DNA of 64,000 nt from Argentina anserina. Its lineage: Eukaryota > Streptophyta > Magnoliopsida > Rosales > Rosaceae. Every line of letters begins with the position of its first letter. Position 1 is the first letter of the stretch. Shown piece by piece: positions 23,677 through 37,442 of the stretch. The position numbers and the translations under genes are program-made. The stretch is taken from NCBI RefSeq assembly GCF_933775445.1, contig NC_065876.1, positions 4,402,001-4,466,000 on the forward strand, written 5' to 3'. The notes under the pieces were generated by a model. That model did not search any database. It had not been told where the DNA came from and was given only the letters and a program-made list of their open reading frames with translations.

Positions 23677-26600
23677 TACTCCTGTAGTCCCATCGAGCTG
23701 CTTGAAGTTGAAACCAGAGAGCATCATGGGGTAGACAGATTGTGTCAGTTCTACAAACTACAACTTACGATAAATGATGATGATCGGTCCAACTTTGATT
23801 CTCTATTCTATGCCTCATAAATCTTTTTGAAATTTCTTTAGGAATTCCCTCAGGTGTGTTCATGAAAAGCGTGAGATCGGTGAAGCCTGAATACGGTTGT
23901 GGATATTCAAATGCATGCATATATGGGATTATATATATTTGAATAAGATTTTCTTCATGAGGATGTGGTCGACTGGCTATGATCGAGCTTGAATGATCGA
24001 GTTTATGATGGTTTGTATCACTTACTCTGTTGTTAATTAGTGAGTAACCCGCACTAATTTCTATATATAATTTTCCGAGTGCAATAATGAATGGATCGAG
24101 CCTGAATCGTACGTGATGCGCACTAGCTAGGTCAGTATTAATCGATATTCAGTCGTCTTACTCTATCATTTTCCGAACGGGTACGTAATGGAGGTTGAAT
24201 AGTGCAGCTAGATAGATTAATTAGTAGGTGATCATTCGCATGTAGTCAACCTCTGAGCTGATGGACGCCCTCGACCGTACCAAGACGATTAAGGAGTTAG
24301 AATTATACGTGGTAGTATATATAGCTGGTTGCTCAACCAAAGGTGATGAAAACCTAAAGCGTCGTTCCCTGGATAGCTCGTCCTACATGTTGCTAGGGCG
24401 GAGACACGTCGAGTACTCGATCGACTATTAATGGCAATATGCTCTCAGCATTAATCAATGTAACTAATTGAAAGTATTAAAACAACTCATGAGTACTACT
24501 ATTTCCTAGCTCTGCAAAAATTTAATCATCGAATCTTAAGTTTTAACTTCTAAAGAACTTCGATATAACATCGATTATACGTACTTCAAAAGTCTATGAG
24601 CAAGCTCTAGTATTAAGTAAACGGAGCATTGATGATCGATCATTGAATTGTCTCCTTAAGGTGACACACTGAACTTCGTACAGGGAAGTTTCTATCTCAA
24701 GCCCCCCCCCCCCCCCCCAATTAATTAGCTAGATATGCAGTTAGTAATTAATAAGTTCTACCTCAACCCCCCAACTAGTAGTCCAGTACCTAAATCCTCT
24801 TAAATGTTTTGATATCCGAGAGTTAATTTAATTTCATTGATTAGTATAGAAAATTATAATATACATCAATGTATGTTATACATTATATATCTGACGGTCG
24901 ATATTGCTTTATGAGTGAGGTCAGAAAAATAATATTCGTTGTCAAACGTCTGATGTGAGATGTATAACATACATTAATGTATAATAGATTAACCCGATTA
25001 GTACTAGTCCCACTATAGGTGAGACAGAGAAACTGCTCCCTTTTGCTTAAACATCACACTCTATACTTGCGTGTATACACATGACTGTAAAACAATTATT
25101 AGATCCCAATCATAAGCTTTACATTAATATAGACGTGGTAAAGTTTAGAGTTTAGAGGATTTTGGATTGTACCAATATGCTTCTATTGTTACTACGTATC
25201 AAGAGCGCAATGAAATTTTGACTCGTAAATATATAAATGACTTTATCCTTGAAGACAAAGGATTAGATGCATGTATATATATATATATAATATTTGATAT
25301 CCGATGCAACATAACACATGGTTTTTAATGCACAGCTCAATACACCAGTACACAAATCGGATGGAACTTAACAGTAAACAGAGACTTAGATGCATCAATG
25401 TATATATATACAGTTTCTGTTTCTATATAAGAGCGCGCGATATGTAGTGTAATCATGCATCCAGTAGAAACCTAATTACGATGAGTTTAATATATTATCA
25501 AGTTAAAAGTACGTACAAATTATCGAATAGTCAGATTACTACAAACTAATCATGATAAATTGCCTGATGTAAGGATGAGTAGTCATTCAAGCTAGATTAA
25601 TCATGGCCGGATTCAGTCGATGATATGAACTTAATTGCATGACCATTACGTTATTCGCCTATGTTTTGGATTATCTAGACTTTTGGAAAGCCTGTTAATG
25701 CGGGTATAGGTCAGGGATGTAAACTGTCGGAAATCATATTCAAATTATGCGACTTAAAAAGGATGGATCATGAGATTGAGTAGATTAATATGCTGACTAT
25801 TGTTCAAATTAACACATGGAGCGTCCTTGCTAATAAAGCGACCGTGAGAGACAATAATGTTTGATATTTAACTTCAATCAAGTGATCGAAAGTATACTTT
25901 CGTTGCTCGATCAGGGTGTAAATACATTATTATAACAAAGAGTGCACGTAAGGCATGTTAATTAACCATCCATTATTATCAATACAAATGCATACTAGTG
26001 GTCTGAATTATACACGTTATGGTTATAAAAAAAAATTAAAAGCTTTCACGTACTCAAGTTGAATTAAAGATAAATAAATGTGGTCACTTTACTTCCCCGC
26101 AGCTTGTAAGAACATAAATTGGGTGGAACAGGAATGTATACTAATAAACAAAATCAAATGATCAAAGAATCAAGATCGATGTATACTAAGTTTTTGTTGA
26201 TGGAAATTATACAATATTAGGAACCAAGATGAGTCGATGCATCTATATCATAATGTATGTGTGTATCTAGGCATTGTCAGTGTACAATGTATACTACTGT
26301 TGAGAGTGTCATGATGTGTTAGTTTTGATTGTATGTGTTGTTAGATCATTATCTAGCTTACAGAAATTTTAGCTTAGCAGCAGGCAAATGATCCTCCAGG
26401 CTCCCGTTATTATTATTTTTAGTAAACTCATGGTATCCCAAATACTTCATAAGCCCAATGCAAGGACTAATCTGTTGGACGAGGTCTTCCTACAAGGACA
26501 TTGCAGTCCCTCTCTGGCCACTTTTGATAGTTTCGTTAATCGAGCCTAGGCTGAGGAGCACACCCAACTAGGCAAGATACATTGCACTACCTTGTAGTGG

Positions 26601-28640
26601 TTTCCAGTTATTAGTAGAATGTAGATGAATTCACGTCGAATGAGAATGACTTCCGCATGCAGCGTCGTTATGTGAAGAAGTTCTAATCTAGTCCTTCATC
26701 GTACCTTTTCATGAAAGAGACCCTATAGTATCTCATCTAATACCTACAGCTTGCACTAATCTTGCTTTTAGTTGAAGTCAATAATCAAACAAAATGCCTA
26801 TTGTGTGGTAATACTATTGCTCGATCTTTTTATGCACCTACATCGATCTCAACCTCCATCGCCAAACCAATGTAGCACTCCACAGTCGGCACACGCAATT
26901 GCGAAACAGAAATTGACCGCTGCTTCCCGGAAACATCCTGATCGAATGCCACAAAAGTTGAAACTCTTCATAACCACCTGATGTTGTTATGGCTATGTAG
27001 TGGTGCTGCATGTGAACACAAATAGCTAATTGATTTCGTTGTTTTAATTTGAAGAATTCAAAGACAATGACACGCTCATATTCGGTCTTATTGTTATAAA
27101 TTTAGAATCCCATGCAGCGCATATACATATCGATCGAGAGAGGTGGACGTTTTGGTGAGGAGGTAACAGAAGCAGCAGCAGCTGGGACCAGATGAGCCAC
27201 AGCGGTTCTGGACGGTGTAGGCCGGTAGCGGTTGCGGCCGAATGGATCCGGGCTCCACGGCGGACCCACGAAGGCCCCAGAGGAGAGCAAAGCAGCATGG
27301 CAATGAGGGACGCCCCCTACTTAGGTCATTGAATAGCCTTTGTCGACTGTGTGTTGTCTTTGGTTGAAGGAGAGGGATAGGAAGAATGGTGACATTGATT
27401 TAACAAGGTATGGGAGACGCCCTTTAGAATTGGGACCCGGCCCCCCCCTGCAAGTGCCCCCTAAGGAGTTTGATCCCCATTTGGTTTATGTTTTCTTCAG
27501 TTCCATATAAATACAGATTCTTGTTATTTGAATACGTAACATCAAATCCTCAAAAAAAAAATCATATTTGCCTTTTGGAAAATGTCGTAGCAAATGATAT
27601 TGTTGCTGGGATATTGACAATGGCAGGTAGGTGAATACAAGCCACCGTTTGTTTTGTTTGCGTATTCAATTTTTTATTTGTTTCGGGTGAGTAATCCAAA
27701 AATGTCGACCAAAGAAGTAATTTTGTGGGGTTTCATTTTTAATTTCTCAGTGATAGAAAATACTCGATCACTGTTGCACTCAAAGTTTGTATTCGTGTCA
27801 ATACATGGTGCAATATCGCTCTACTCAATATATACTCCTAGAGGTGAGAGAACCGAAAGACAAAATAACCGCATGTCTAGTCTATTTTGTAGATCGATAA
27901 TTACTTTAAAATCATAATAACTACCGGTTGAGAAGACAATTTTGAATCGGGTGTGCTTTTTTGTGAGAAATGACTATTTAATTAATTAAGGGATAAACTC
28001 AATTACAACACGTGCAAATGCGAGCCAGAAAATACAACTAAGAGTATGAGTCTCTAACTCGATCGATGTAGAAGGAGTAATAGAAGACCCATAACCCGTT
28101 AATCTATGAGCCAGAGGCTTTACAACCGAATACAATAAAGCAACAAAAACGATTAAACCACCGCACCAACCACCTATGCTTGCAAGCACAACTAAAAGGA
28201 CAAAGGTAGTGAGCAGTACTAAATCAGAATGAAATTGTCCAAAACACATGTTCTCAATACACAAATAGTAGAAAAACACACCACCGAGAGGTAGAACTTA
28301 CTCGAATCAGTAACATACGATTCCCCTTTAGAACCCAAGCCGTGAAATAACTGTGGTGGACGAAAGAGAACCAAGAACAAGAACTAGTACAAAAGAAAAT
28401 TGGGTGTGCTAGTTATAATGAAAACTAAAAATTCTCCCAACATTAACAAAACCAGTGTTCCTGTCCTCTAATCTTTGGGTCTTGGGCACAAGATAATTGA
28501 AGAATTAGGACCTTTTAAGTCAGAAGATCAGATTCCTTGTGTAGTTTTGTTAACTGTTCAAATTCCCCCAAGAAAAAATATGGGCTCATAAAAAAGAAAA
28601 AAGCCCATGAATATTTGGGCCATCTCTGCTTTTAAGCTCT
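23677..28640. other. Gene-poor intergenic DNA
   Basis: No gene recognised. It contains a poly-C run (about 24701-24718), scattered (TA)n tracts and many GATCGATC words. A GC-richer patch at 27094-27303 is open in three minus-strand frames, and a hydrophobic 97-residue minus-strand frame lies at 27986-28279; neither resembles a known protein. Confidence 0.5.
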
Positions 28641-28805
28641 CGTTTTTTTGAGAAAGTTTTCTTGTTGATCCTTCTCCTCTGTTTTTTTTTTATTCTAGAA
28701 AGTGAAGCAAATAGATAAAGGAGAGCAGAGCAAGTGTGAGCGATACAGAAAAATTGTTGGATCGAAGCTTCTTGAATTCTGTAGGAGAGCTTGGAATCTC
28801 AGTCA

Positions 28806-28901
28806 ATGAAGCTGTTGCGGTTAGCGTTCGTCATTGCTTTACTGTTTGGATTGGTCGCCATCCTCATCTACATCACCGGAGTCTCCGATCTCTGTATACT
28901 G

Positions 28902-28979
<78 letters not shown>

Positions 28980-31900
28980 TTGAATGATGTGAATTCTGTT
29001 ATGCAGATGAGTTGAATCGGCTCACGGAGGAAGATATGGAAGCTTTGCAAACTCTGCAGAATCGTTTCCAGAAATGCGTGGTGAGTCTTCATCTTCTTCC
29101 TTCTTCTCAGTTTGAGATGTCGTAATGTATGTGCTAGATTTGAAGTGATTTCAATTTCGGTGTTGTTACTCTTGTTCCTTATGAGGACTTGTTGTGCAGG
29201 CTGCGAATGGATTAGGTTTACAAGCTGAGAGTGGTAAAGATTCTTGCGAAGTTACGATGAAATTTCCTGCGGACACCATTCCTAAATGGGTGAGCATTTT
29301 TGAATCACATTTTTAGAATCAGAAGACAATGTTTTTTGTATTGATGTACAATATCTTCGAGCAATGGTCTGGAGAAATTGGAATGTGTTTGCATTTTTAT
29401 TGCGTGCTATGATTTGTATGTTGTTCTCCAATGGCTCATGTATTGTTTGATGCTTTTGTGTGGCAAACAGAAAGATCCCAAAACCAACGAGCTTGAAGGT
29501 TTATCGTATGATTTTAATCTTTGTGAAGCTTTGGCTACTTGGGAACAGGTGAGTGATGTGTTATCTCTGCTCCTGCATGTATCATTCTTAGATAAGAACA
29601 CAAGACTTAAAGAACTGATATCTGTCGAAAGTGTGTCATCAAATGAACATCCAAGAATGCTTGTCAATAATGTATTTATTCTGCTTGCTCTGATTTCTCT
29701 TTCAGCTGTCTAGTTTGATTTTTACAATTGATTTGTTATTCAGTGAGTTGATTGCTCAGGTGCGGAACAGTACTACAATACTCACCCGGGAGTTCGTTGA
29801 TGTTTTACCAAATGGATGGGAAGATTATGCATGGCGTAGGATTAATAAGGGAGTACAACTGTGAGATATATTCTCGATAACCTTTTTTCAGAATAAAAAA
29901 AAGTCTTGGATAATTATTGAGATAGAGTATCTCTGTATTGCAGTGACCGCTGTAAAAATAAAACTTTGTGCGTCGAGAAACTTTCTCTGGTACTCCCTGA
30001 AACACCACCATATGTTCCTCACATGTTTGGCCGTTGTGCTGTTATCGGAAACTCGGGCGATCTTCTGAAAACAAAGTTTGGTAGGGAGATAGATGGTTAT
30101 GATGCAGTTGTTAGAGAAAATGGTGCACCAATTCAGGTCAAACTGACTGCATATTTGGAGTATATATAGTAACCTTTATGACTGGAGAGTAAGTTTCTGA
30201 CCTTTTTTGTTCTATTACAGAACTATACTGATCACGTGGGCAAGAAATGTACGTTTCGGCTTCTTAACCGGGGATCCGCTAAAGCTCTTGATAAAGTTGT
30301 GGAGTTAGATGGTATGAGAAGTAGTCCATTTGTAACAGATATGACATTTCTATTGAGATTGCTAAGCATTTACAATTTTTGCAGAGTCCAGGAAGGAAGT
30401 CTTGATCATCAAAACAACAATTCATGACACTATGAACAAGATGATTCAGGTTTGTGTAGTTTTCATCTGTAGCTTGTATGCATGTCCTTGAGCTTAACAC
30501 TAAACCAATGAACCTAGTGATCCTCTTGTTCCTGCATATGCTGTTAATTAATATTATAATGTGGTATAGTATTTAGAATGTTACAACTATGGAAGTCTGA
30601 AAACTCTATCTTGTAAACACAAACTTCAATCATTTTGCTTCTCATAATGTTCCCGTCAGTTACTTTTATATTTTTTTATTGTTGATTTACATTGATAACT
30701 TTTGGTTTATGATCTGCAGGAAATTCCAATAAAAAATCACGTATATCTCATACTAGGTGCTTCATTTGGTTCTGCAGCAAAAGGAACTGGTCTCAAGGCT
30801 CTTGAATTCGCTCTCTCTATTTGTGACTCAGTAGATATGTATGGCTTCACTGTAGATCCTGGATATAAAGAATGGTAAATTTCTTTCATATCCTGCCTGT
30901 CTATATCTCCTACGATTTGGTTTCTTGGTGCTGCAGAAGCGTCTGCTTTGCATCCCTTGGGTTTGATATATGTGGCTAATAAAGGTTGGCTATCGTTTCA
31001 GGACTAGATACTTTTCCGAATCTCGACAAGGCCATACTCCTCTGCATGGCAGAGCATACTACCAGATGATGGAGTGTTTGGGTGTAAGTTCAGAGATCTC
31101 CACATATTAACTATTTTAGTAGTTATGTCTTACATGTTTTGGTATATTCTGTGAACCTTGTCTGTTTCAATTATGATCCTTTAACTCTTTTGTTAGAAAA
31201 GAATCCAGACATGGAGTTTCATTTCAGTTGAAATTTTAAAAATACAGAATAACCTTTGCTTGAATTGTGAGAGCAATCCACTGTGTTTTCGATGAGGTCC
31301 CCATCTCAACTTTACTTATTACTTATGTGTTTTTTTTTCTTGTGAAGCTAATCAAAATTCATTCGCCTATTCGATCCGATCCAAACCGTGTTGTGCATTG
31401 GGTACCAGACCGTAGTACTATGAATGCTGCTAGAATTGCATCAGAGAAATGGATGAGGTAAACGTGGGATTTTTATTCTACTTTTCTGGTATGTCGGATC
31501 ATTTGCTCTTTGAAGTATGCAGATATTATCACTGAGGGGGCGTTTGATCAAGAGTTAGTAATGTGCACCTCTGTGCATCTCATATACTGACTGTTGTACT
31601 TCTGAACTTCTAGCAATCCCCAATCAAACTTTACACATCTATTTTTCTTAATTCTTTTTTCTAATAGTCAGCCAGGTCTTTGGACTGACTAGTTATAGTT
31701 ATAAAACTTGGAAAAATAAGAATTAAAGCAAGAGAAGAGGAGCACAGTTCTATCAAATAGGAGCTGTTCCTTGCTGTACTTTTATTCTACAGTTGATATT
31801 CACTGTTTCCTTTAGAATATTGATTATGTTCTGCATTGCATTGTGTGTTTCCATGCCTTAAAATAAGTATTATCTTCCACTACAAAAGGTGATAATGTGC

Positions 31901-32105
31901 TTTTGCTCGTGTGTATAGGAGGATTGGAGCAGGATATGCAACCCCACTGCGTATGTGTTCTATTGTAAAGAAGCAAGTCAAGCTGAAGCTTACGTCATTT
32001 CTCAAATTGAGAAAGGCTGCCATTGAACACCAGAAATATGTGAAAAGCGCTACCCTGTATCCTCTTGAGCATAGTCCCCGTCATGGTATGCTTTGCACTG
32101 TGTGA
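28806..32105 (+). CDS. Sialyltransferase-like protein (GT29), SIA2-like
   Basis: Twelve coding exons: 28806-28893, 29007-29080, 29200-29289, 29471-29548, 29760-29860, 29944-30136, 30221-30311, 30385-30449, 30720-30874, 31002-31083, 31348-31457 and 31919-32105. All are GT-AG with a continuous frame, giving 437 residues. Residues 1-27 form a short cytoplasmic tail and signal anchor ([20 protein letters not shown]), as in type II Golgi enzymes. Sialyl motif L is [18 protein letters not shown]; motif S is [20 protein letters not shown]. The length and exon content resemble Arabidopsis SIA2 (about 440 residues). Plants lack much sialic acid, so the donor is uncertain; the Arabidopsis relative SIA1/MGP2 acts in pollen tubes. 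Golgi glycosylation is the likely site. Paralogue assignment is from memory. Confidence 0.92.
28902..28978. repeat. Compound (CT)n(TA)n(TG)n microsatellite in SIA2-like intron 1
   Basis: CT units run to about 28927, TA units to about 28953 and TG units to 28978. The tract begins 8 bp after the intron 1 donor and fills most of the 113-bp intron. It is likely to be polymorphic. Confidence 0.95.
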
Positions 32106-33636
32106 AGCGGTTAGTACAGAGGTCATTGGACTGCAATTTGGACCGAGCAACTCAGTTATTTTGCAAGCTGAAGTTCTTGGTCAAAAATGCCATACTAGAG
32201 CTAAGGACCCAGAAAAAGATGCTGCTCAAAATTGTTCAGGAAGATTGTCAACTGAACTACACAATGTAGAGTTTTGAAAGAGTGTTGTAAGTTTCTCACA
32301 GCCTTGCATCTATCATAGTTTTATTCATTCATTACCCAAATAGAAAATATTGAATCAAAAATCAGTAGCTAGAGTCATTTCACCTTGGGCACTAGCAACA
32401 TCTTACAAGAATTCATTACAAGGTTTTGCATTTTTTTTGGATAGATGACAGGTCTATAATAGATGTTTTGTTGTATCTGACATATGACTCTGATCCCATT
32501 AGTGGTTGTATTTCATGAATGTGAAACTGCAAATCAAAATTTATGTCTCTTTCATCTCCTATTTCGCTGCCTAAAAGAATGAGCCAAAGTTTTGCTTGTA
32601 GCATTTAATATGATGTTGCAGTTCTTTCTGTTTATGTAGACGAGATTTTGCTGCTTGCGTTCTTTGACTGTAGTACATTGTACCAGTGACTTCATTAGGT
32701 ATTAAATCTCAAATTTATGTTGTGTTCCTTTCTCAAGTAAATTTCTGTCCTGTAAGTAGAACAAATGGTACATGAGAATTTCAATTCAATAAGCCTATTC
32801 TGAAAATCTTTGTTTCTTTTTTATCCTTATCGTCTATTTCATTATTGTGCTTTGAGTTTACTGTTCAAATTACTGATTGAAGGATGACTATATGAACAAC
32901 TGCCTTCATTGCAATCTATAAAAATGGTAGGGGAAGAAGCAAAATGATCCTAAATTGTGGTATGTGAGCATTAGCAACTAATGCTTGGTGATCAATGGAT
33001 GAGACTTTAGTAGAGTGTCTTTGAACATTTTGATGGTTTGGGAAGTCATAAACTTATTATGTTAGATACTTACCTGTATGCTTTACATGAAGCAAGTCAT
33101 GACCAGATAATACTTCCATGGAGAATTTTGATGTTTGCTTATATGTATTCTGCAATAATTGAAGAGAATGTTAAATCACTTAAATGTATTATGCGTGTGG
33201 AATTGTGGATCTTTGCTCTTGTTTGTAAGAAAAATCAGTGTCATAATCTCCTAGGGTATGCCCCTCTTCTCATAATAGAAACAAAACACACACAAAAAGG
33301 AATTGTGGATGGGGTTGCACCAAGGGGGGGGGGGCAAGCACAAACTTATCACTCAAGATAGCATCCAAGTTTCTGTATTGATGGATAATGAATATACCAA
33401 GTACCCAGAAGAAAGTTAAATCAAGAAAAATTTGACACAAAAACAAGCATAGCAGAGAGATCAAATCCCACCATGTCCATTTACCAATTCTAGCTAAAAA
33501 TAAATAAATTTCAGAGTGGTCTAGATATATATGAAACATATATCATGTGGTCAATGGGAGAGACATTCCCATGTCATAATATCATGACACGTGTCACCCT
33601 CCTCTCTCTGCCCCCCTCCCCAACCTCACTCATTCA

Positions 33637-33675
<39 letters not shown>

Positions 33676-33863
33676 ATCACTTGCATTTACTGTCTTACTT
33701 TCTCTCTCTAGGAAAACAACCACAAAAAAAGGACAGCCTAGGAGTACAGCACACAAAGCCCAAAGGGCTCCCCTTTCTTTCCTGCTAAGCATTTTTTTCC
33801 CCCAAAAACCAAACACAGATAAATAAAGCTCCAGTCTTTATTAGGATTCGGTAAAAGAAATTG
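32106..33863. other. Intergenic region between the SIA2-like and SAM genes
   Basis: Holds the 3' UTR of the SIA2-like gene and the 5' UTR and promoter of the SAM gene, including a poly-G run near 33327 and a (CT)n tract at about 33638-33672. No further coding sequence is recognised. Confidence 0.6.
33638..33672 (+). repeat. (CT)n tract in the SAM gene 5' region
   Basis: About 17 CT units some 190 bp upstream of the ATG, probably in the 5' UTR or core promoter. Confidence 0.9.
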
Positions 33864-34730
33864 ATGGCGGAGATACAGCAACCGGAGACCAACGGCGGCC
33901 AATTCACGATGGGCTCGACGGAGGCGGCGGTGGGGGCGAAGCGGCAGCGGAGGCCCAGCGTCCGATTGGGGGAGATCGGAGGAGACCAGCCTTACGATTC
34001 GAACCCGCGGCGGGCGCCCAAGCAGTGGCGGCTGCCGCCGACGGACCTCCACAACCGTAAGGAGGCGAGTAAGTCGTCAAAGACTCGGCCTTTAGTGAAT
34101 TTAAGCTCCGGCGGGGAGTTCGATGAAACCCTAGACCGAGAGAGCAACCTCGATAGCGTCGCCATTGGGAGCTGGAAGGTGAAAGAGACCAAGAAGAGAG
34201 CTTCCACCGCGACGAAGAGGGTCAGATCCAGCTGGGTCGCGGCGAAAATCGACGAGGGCGGCGGCGGCGAGGATGGGGAAGATGGGTATCGGGAATTCGA
34301 GCCGGAAGAAGAGTCGGAGAGCCAATTGAAGGAGCAGAGCCCAATTCATTCGTCGGAGAATTTGGAAAGGGAGGTGCTTTTATATGGGAGTAGGAGACCA
34401 ATTAGGACTAGGGTTTTGGAGCAGCATGATGGAGTTGAGCTATCGGGGCCGTCGGAGGAGAACGATGACAGGGAGTGGAATGGGAGAGGGACTAGTGGGG
34501 ATAGGAATGGGAATGAGGGAAGAGTGAGGTGTGGGGAAGATGGGGTTAGGGTTTGGCTCAATGGGTTAGGGTTGGGTAGGTATGCGCCGGTGTTCGAAAT
34601 TCATGAGGTGGATGATGAAGTATTGCCAATGCTAACTTTAGAGGACCTCAAGGATATGGGGATAAATGCGGTTGGGTCCAGGAGGAAAATGTACTGTGCT
34701 ATTCAGAAGCTTGGAAAGGGGTTTTCTTGA
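33864..34730 (+). CDS. SAM (sterile alpha motif) domain protein
   Basis: A single uninterrupted frame of 288 residues starting MAEIQQPETNGG. Residues 1-225 are basic or acidic low-complexity sequence with no recognised fold (NPRRAPKQWRLPPTDLHNRK near the N-terminus, a Gly/Glu-rich stretch mid-way). The C-terminal SAM domain covers about residues 228-284: VRVWLNGLGLGRYAPVFEIH, then LEDLKDMGINAVGSRRKMYC. SAM domains make protein-protein or RNA contacts; the role here is unknown. Arabidopsis has a SAM gene next to SIA2 (At3g48800, from memory), matching this neighbourhood. The ATG follows AAATTG and is the first in frame. Confidence 0.92.
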   Translation: MAEIQQPETNGGQFTMGSTEAAVGAKRQRRPSVRLGEIGGDQPYDSNPRRAPKQWRLPPTDLHNRKEASKSSKTRPLVNLSSGGEFDETLDRESNLDSVAIGSWKVKETKKRASTATKRVRSSWVAAKIDEGGGGEDGEDGYREFEPEEESESQLKEQSPIHSSENLEREVLLYGSRRPIRTRVLEQHDGVELSGPSEENDDREWNGRGTSGDRNGNEGRVRCGEDGVRVWLNGLGLGRYAPVFEIHEVDDEVLPMLTLEDLKDMGINAVGSRRKMYCAIQKLGKGFS

Positions 34731-37442
34731 GAGGTTTTTGTTTTTGCTGATTGAAAAAACCAAAGAACAAAGCCTCAGACATGGCAATGTAAGATGCTTG
34801 CCCAATGAAAAACTCGTTTGAGCTTTTGGTTATACATTCTATTTTGTCACTCAAGTCTCAGCTCGTTAGTATTTTGGATCGCAGGTGTTATTTTTGGTTG
34901 CACTATTATTCTTGCTTTTTTATTAGTTTGAGGCAATTTCTGATCCATATACTTTATTCTGGTAGTAATTCTAAACTAGTTGTAGTTATCCGCTGTTGGT
35001 CATGATTAGAACTTACTTTTCAATTGGTCCTAGGACAGAATGAGGTAAGGAAACCGCTAGAATTGGTTAAAGGAAGGACCATTTCTTGTATTTTCCTTTC
35101 AGTTCTTCGTTTCTTTTTCTATATATTTTCAGTAGACAGACTGTCCCATAGCTATAATCTGTATACTAATTTCCCTGAGATATAAAGAAGTCTCGTCTTG
35201 GTTTTAAGCTGTCTTATCTTTTAGGCCTTTTGTTGGTTGATGTTATTCAGTTTGCATCCAGTAACTATAGGATCTCATCTTTATTCTGCATTCTTTTTTC
35301 CTGCAAATTATTCAGTACATTTACTCAATTGTTCTTCTACAGTACTTGTGAGAATCTCTTTAGTTTGTTCATGTTGAGGATAAAATTGATCAACTTAACC
35401 AAGATATAGATCTATTTGGTGATGGGGGAATTTTACTATGATTTGTAGAGTGAAGCTTGAATGTAATACTGTGTTTTGGAAAGTCCAACTTGGTTTGTTA
35501 TGGCTAGCAGAGGGAAAGCCAAAAAGTTGAGATCAGGTATATTAATGAGAATTTTAACACTAGTCTTTCAGGTGATTTCTTGAGTGAATTTGACAGCAGA
35601 GTGGATGTAATCCCAATACAACGTCCTTCATGTGAAACCGGGGTGGGATTATATTAAGTCTAAGTTATAAGTTTTAAGGGGGTTAAATAATTTTGCAGTA
35701 TGATGCAATTTTGCATTCTAGTTTGGGGATGTATGATGAGGTGCGTGTGACATTGTGAACTGGATTGCTTGACCAGTGAGTTCCAGTATGGCAAGAGTAT
35801 TTACGGATCTCTTGTTGTACCTTGTGTAAATGCTATATGTCTAGTATCAGAAGTACACTGCAAGCAATGTAGTAGATTATCAAATTACTTGCGCTCTTGT
35901 TGTACATGTAAAACTATTCACTGATTATTACCATAAAATTTTAAGCAGGCTCATTGCTTCGTTACTATTATTTTTCAGTACTTGTGCTGACAAGTTGTAG
36001 TTGTGATAGAGTTATAAGATGCGAAGGTGCCGTATATTTAGATTCAGTTTCACTATGGCATCTCTTCACCTTTTCAGGTTCTCTATGCTATTGATTTGTG
36101 TCATATTTCATTTTTATGTATACATGGTTTTGGCAAACTGCAGGAGTCTAAAGCACATCTTGTATTATATTGGGCTACAGGATCCGTCATTTCCTATCGT
36201 TCGCCCGAGTTCTCAGTTTCATTTTTAAGCATAAATAGTTGGGCAACCCCGAAAGCTCGAAGCTCAAATCTGTTCGCTGTGACTGTCCTGACGTCCGGCT
36301 TCGGACAGCACAAGATTACATGATATTCCATCATGTGTGCTCACACCTAAACTGCTACGTGAAGGATGTGTATAGCTTTTCATTATTGTGAATGATTACA
36401 GAAGTTTGACATGCAACGCTGGTTGTCGTTTTGATCTGAGTTGCGATACAAAGGGTGTGAAGTGTGTGGTTTCAAAGTTCAATCATGTTCTTCTCTTCTT
36501 TTCTTATTATCAAGTGAAGTGATTTCAGTTACACGGAAGCAAAGTTATGATGAGCTATTACAAGCGTACAGCGTACTTATGACATAATGTGAAATGGAGT
36601 GATTTCATTTACTTGGACCAAAATGATAGAAGTAAAAACAAAGACAAATGAGCGGCGAGCCACCAATTTTTCTTTTATCGTAGGCTTGTAGACAACTTCT
36701 CTTGGACAACTGCGTCCCTATGATTGTATATTTTTGGGTACTCATTGGTTCGTGAGCATAGGATTAGGCCATATCTGGCTTAACCTAGGACCGGGCCTTA
36801 ATCTTGGAGGGCTGGGAAACATTAGGATATCTTCCGCGGCTGCGACCTGAAAAATTGCCATTTTCACCTGCGAGGATGACAGAAATGATTTGTTGAACAA
36901 CCGGAGGCTTTGACCGACATCGATGTACAACCTCCTGAAAGCTAAAACTTTTGAGATAAATGAGAAACCTGGTCTAGAGTCTAGACGGATAAGCACACAT
37001 GCCTAAGGCAAATAGACGATCTTTTCTTTTCCATCGTTTTCTCAGATGAATTCAAAGTGTCTGGATGGTAAATGTCTGCATCTTCAATCATAAAACCTTT
37101 CAATTAGATTTAACCATGATGTTGGATATGGTACTAACTTATAAATCCTACAAATTGACAATTAGAAAAGAACTGAATAAAGACATACAGAATTTAGTTA
37201 GTCAAACTGTGGAATTCTAACTAAATTCTAATTGTCTAAGGTTAAGGAAGATATCGGAATTCTTAAGTTATAATAATCTCATGCATTTTGATTGCAAAAT
37301 CGATCGAATAATGATCAAATGTGTTCAAGTCACATCGTTACGATAAAAAACAAAAACAAAAACCACTAATGAGTTGAGAATGAATTTGCATTTGGTTACC
37401 CCTACGTCGATACGTATAGAGACATGGAAGAGATGAAGGTCT
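34731..37442. other. Intergenic region between the SAM gene and MIR169
   Basis: Probable SAM 3' UTR followed by AT-rich DNA. No coding sequence, RNA gene or element recognised. Confidence 0.5.

Noticed and set aside
27044..27303. Three overlapping minus-strand frames
   Set aside because: Openness in three frames reflects GC content. No recognisable domain and no adjoining exons.
27986..28279. Hydrophobic 97-residue minus-strand frame
   Set aside because: No family resemblance, AT-rich surroundings and no splice partners. A chance frame is as likely as a gene.
28868..29092. Minus-strand frame across the compound microsatellite
   Set aside because: Translation of simple repeats (RERERE, HTHTHT) inside an intron.
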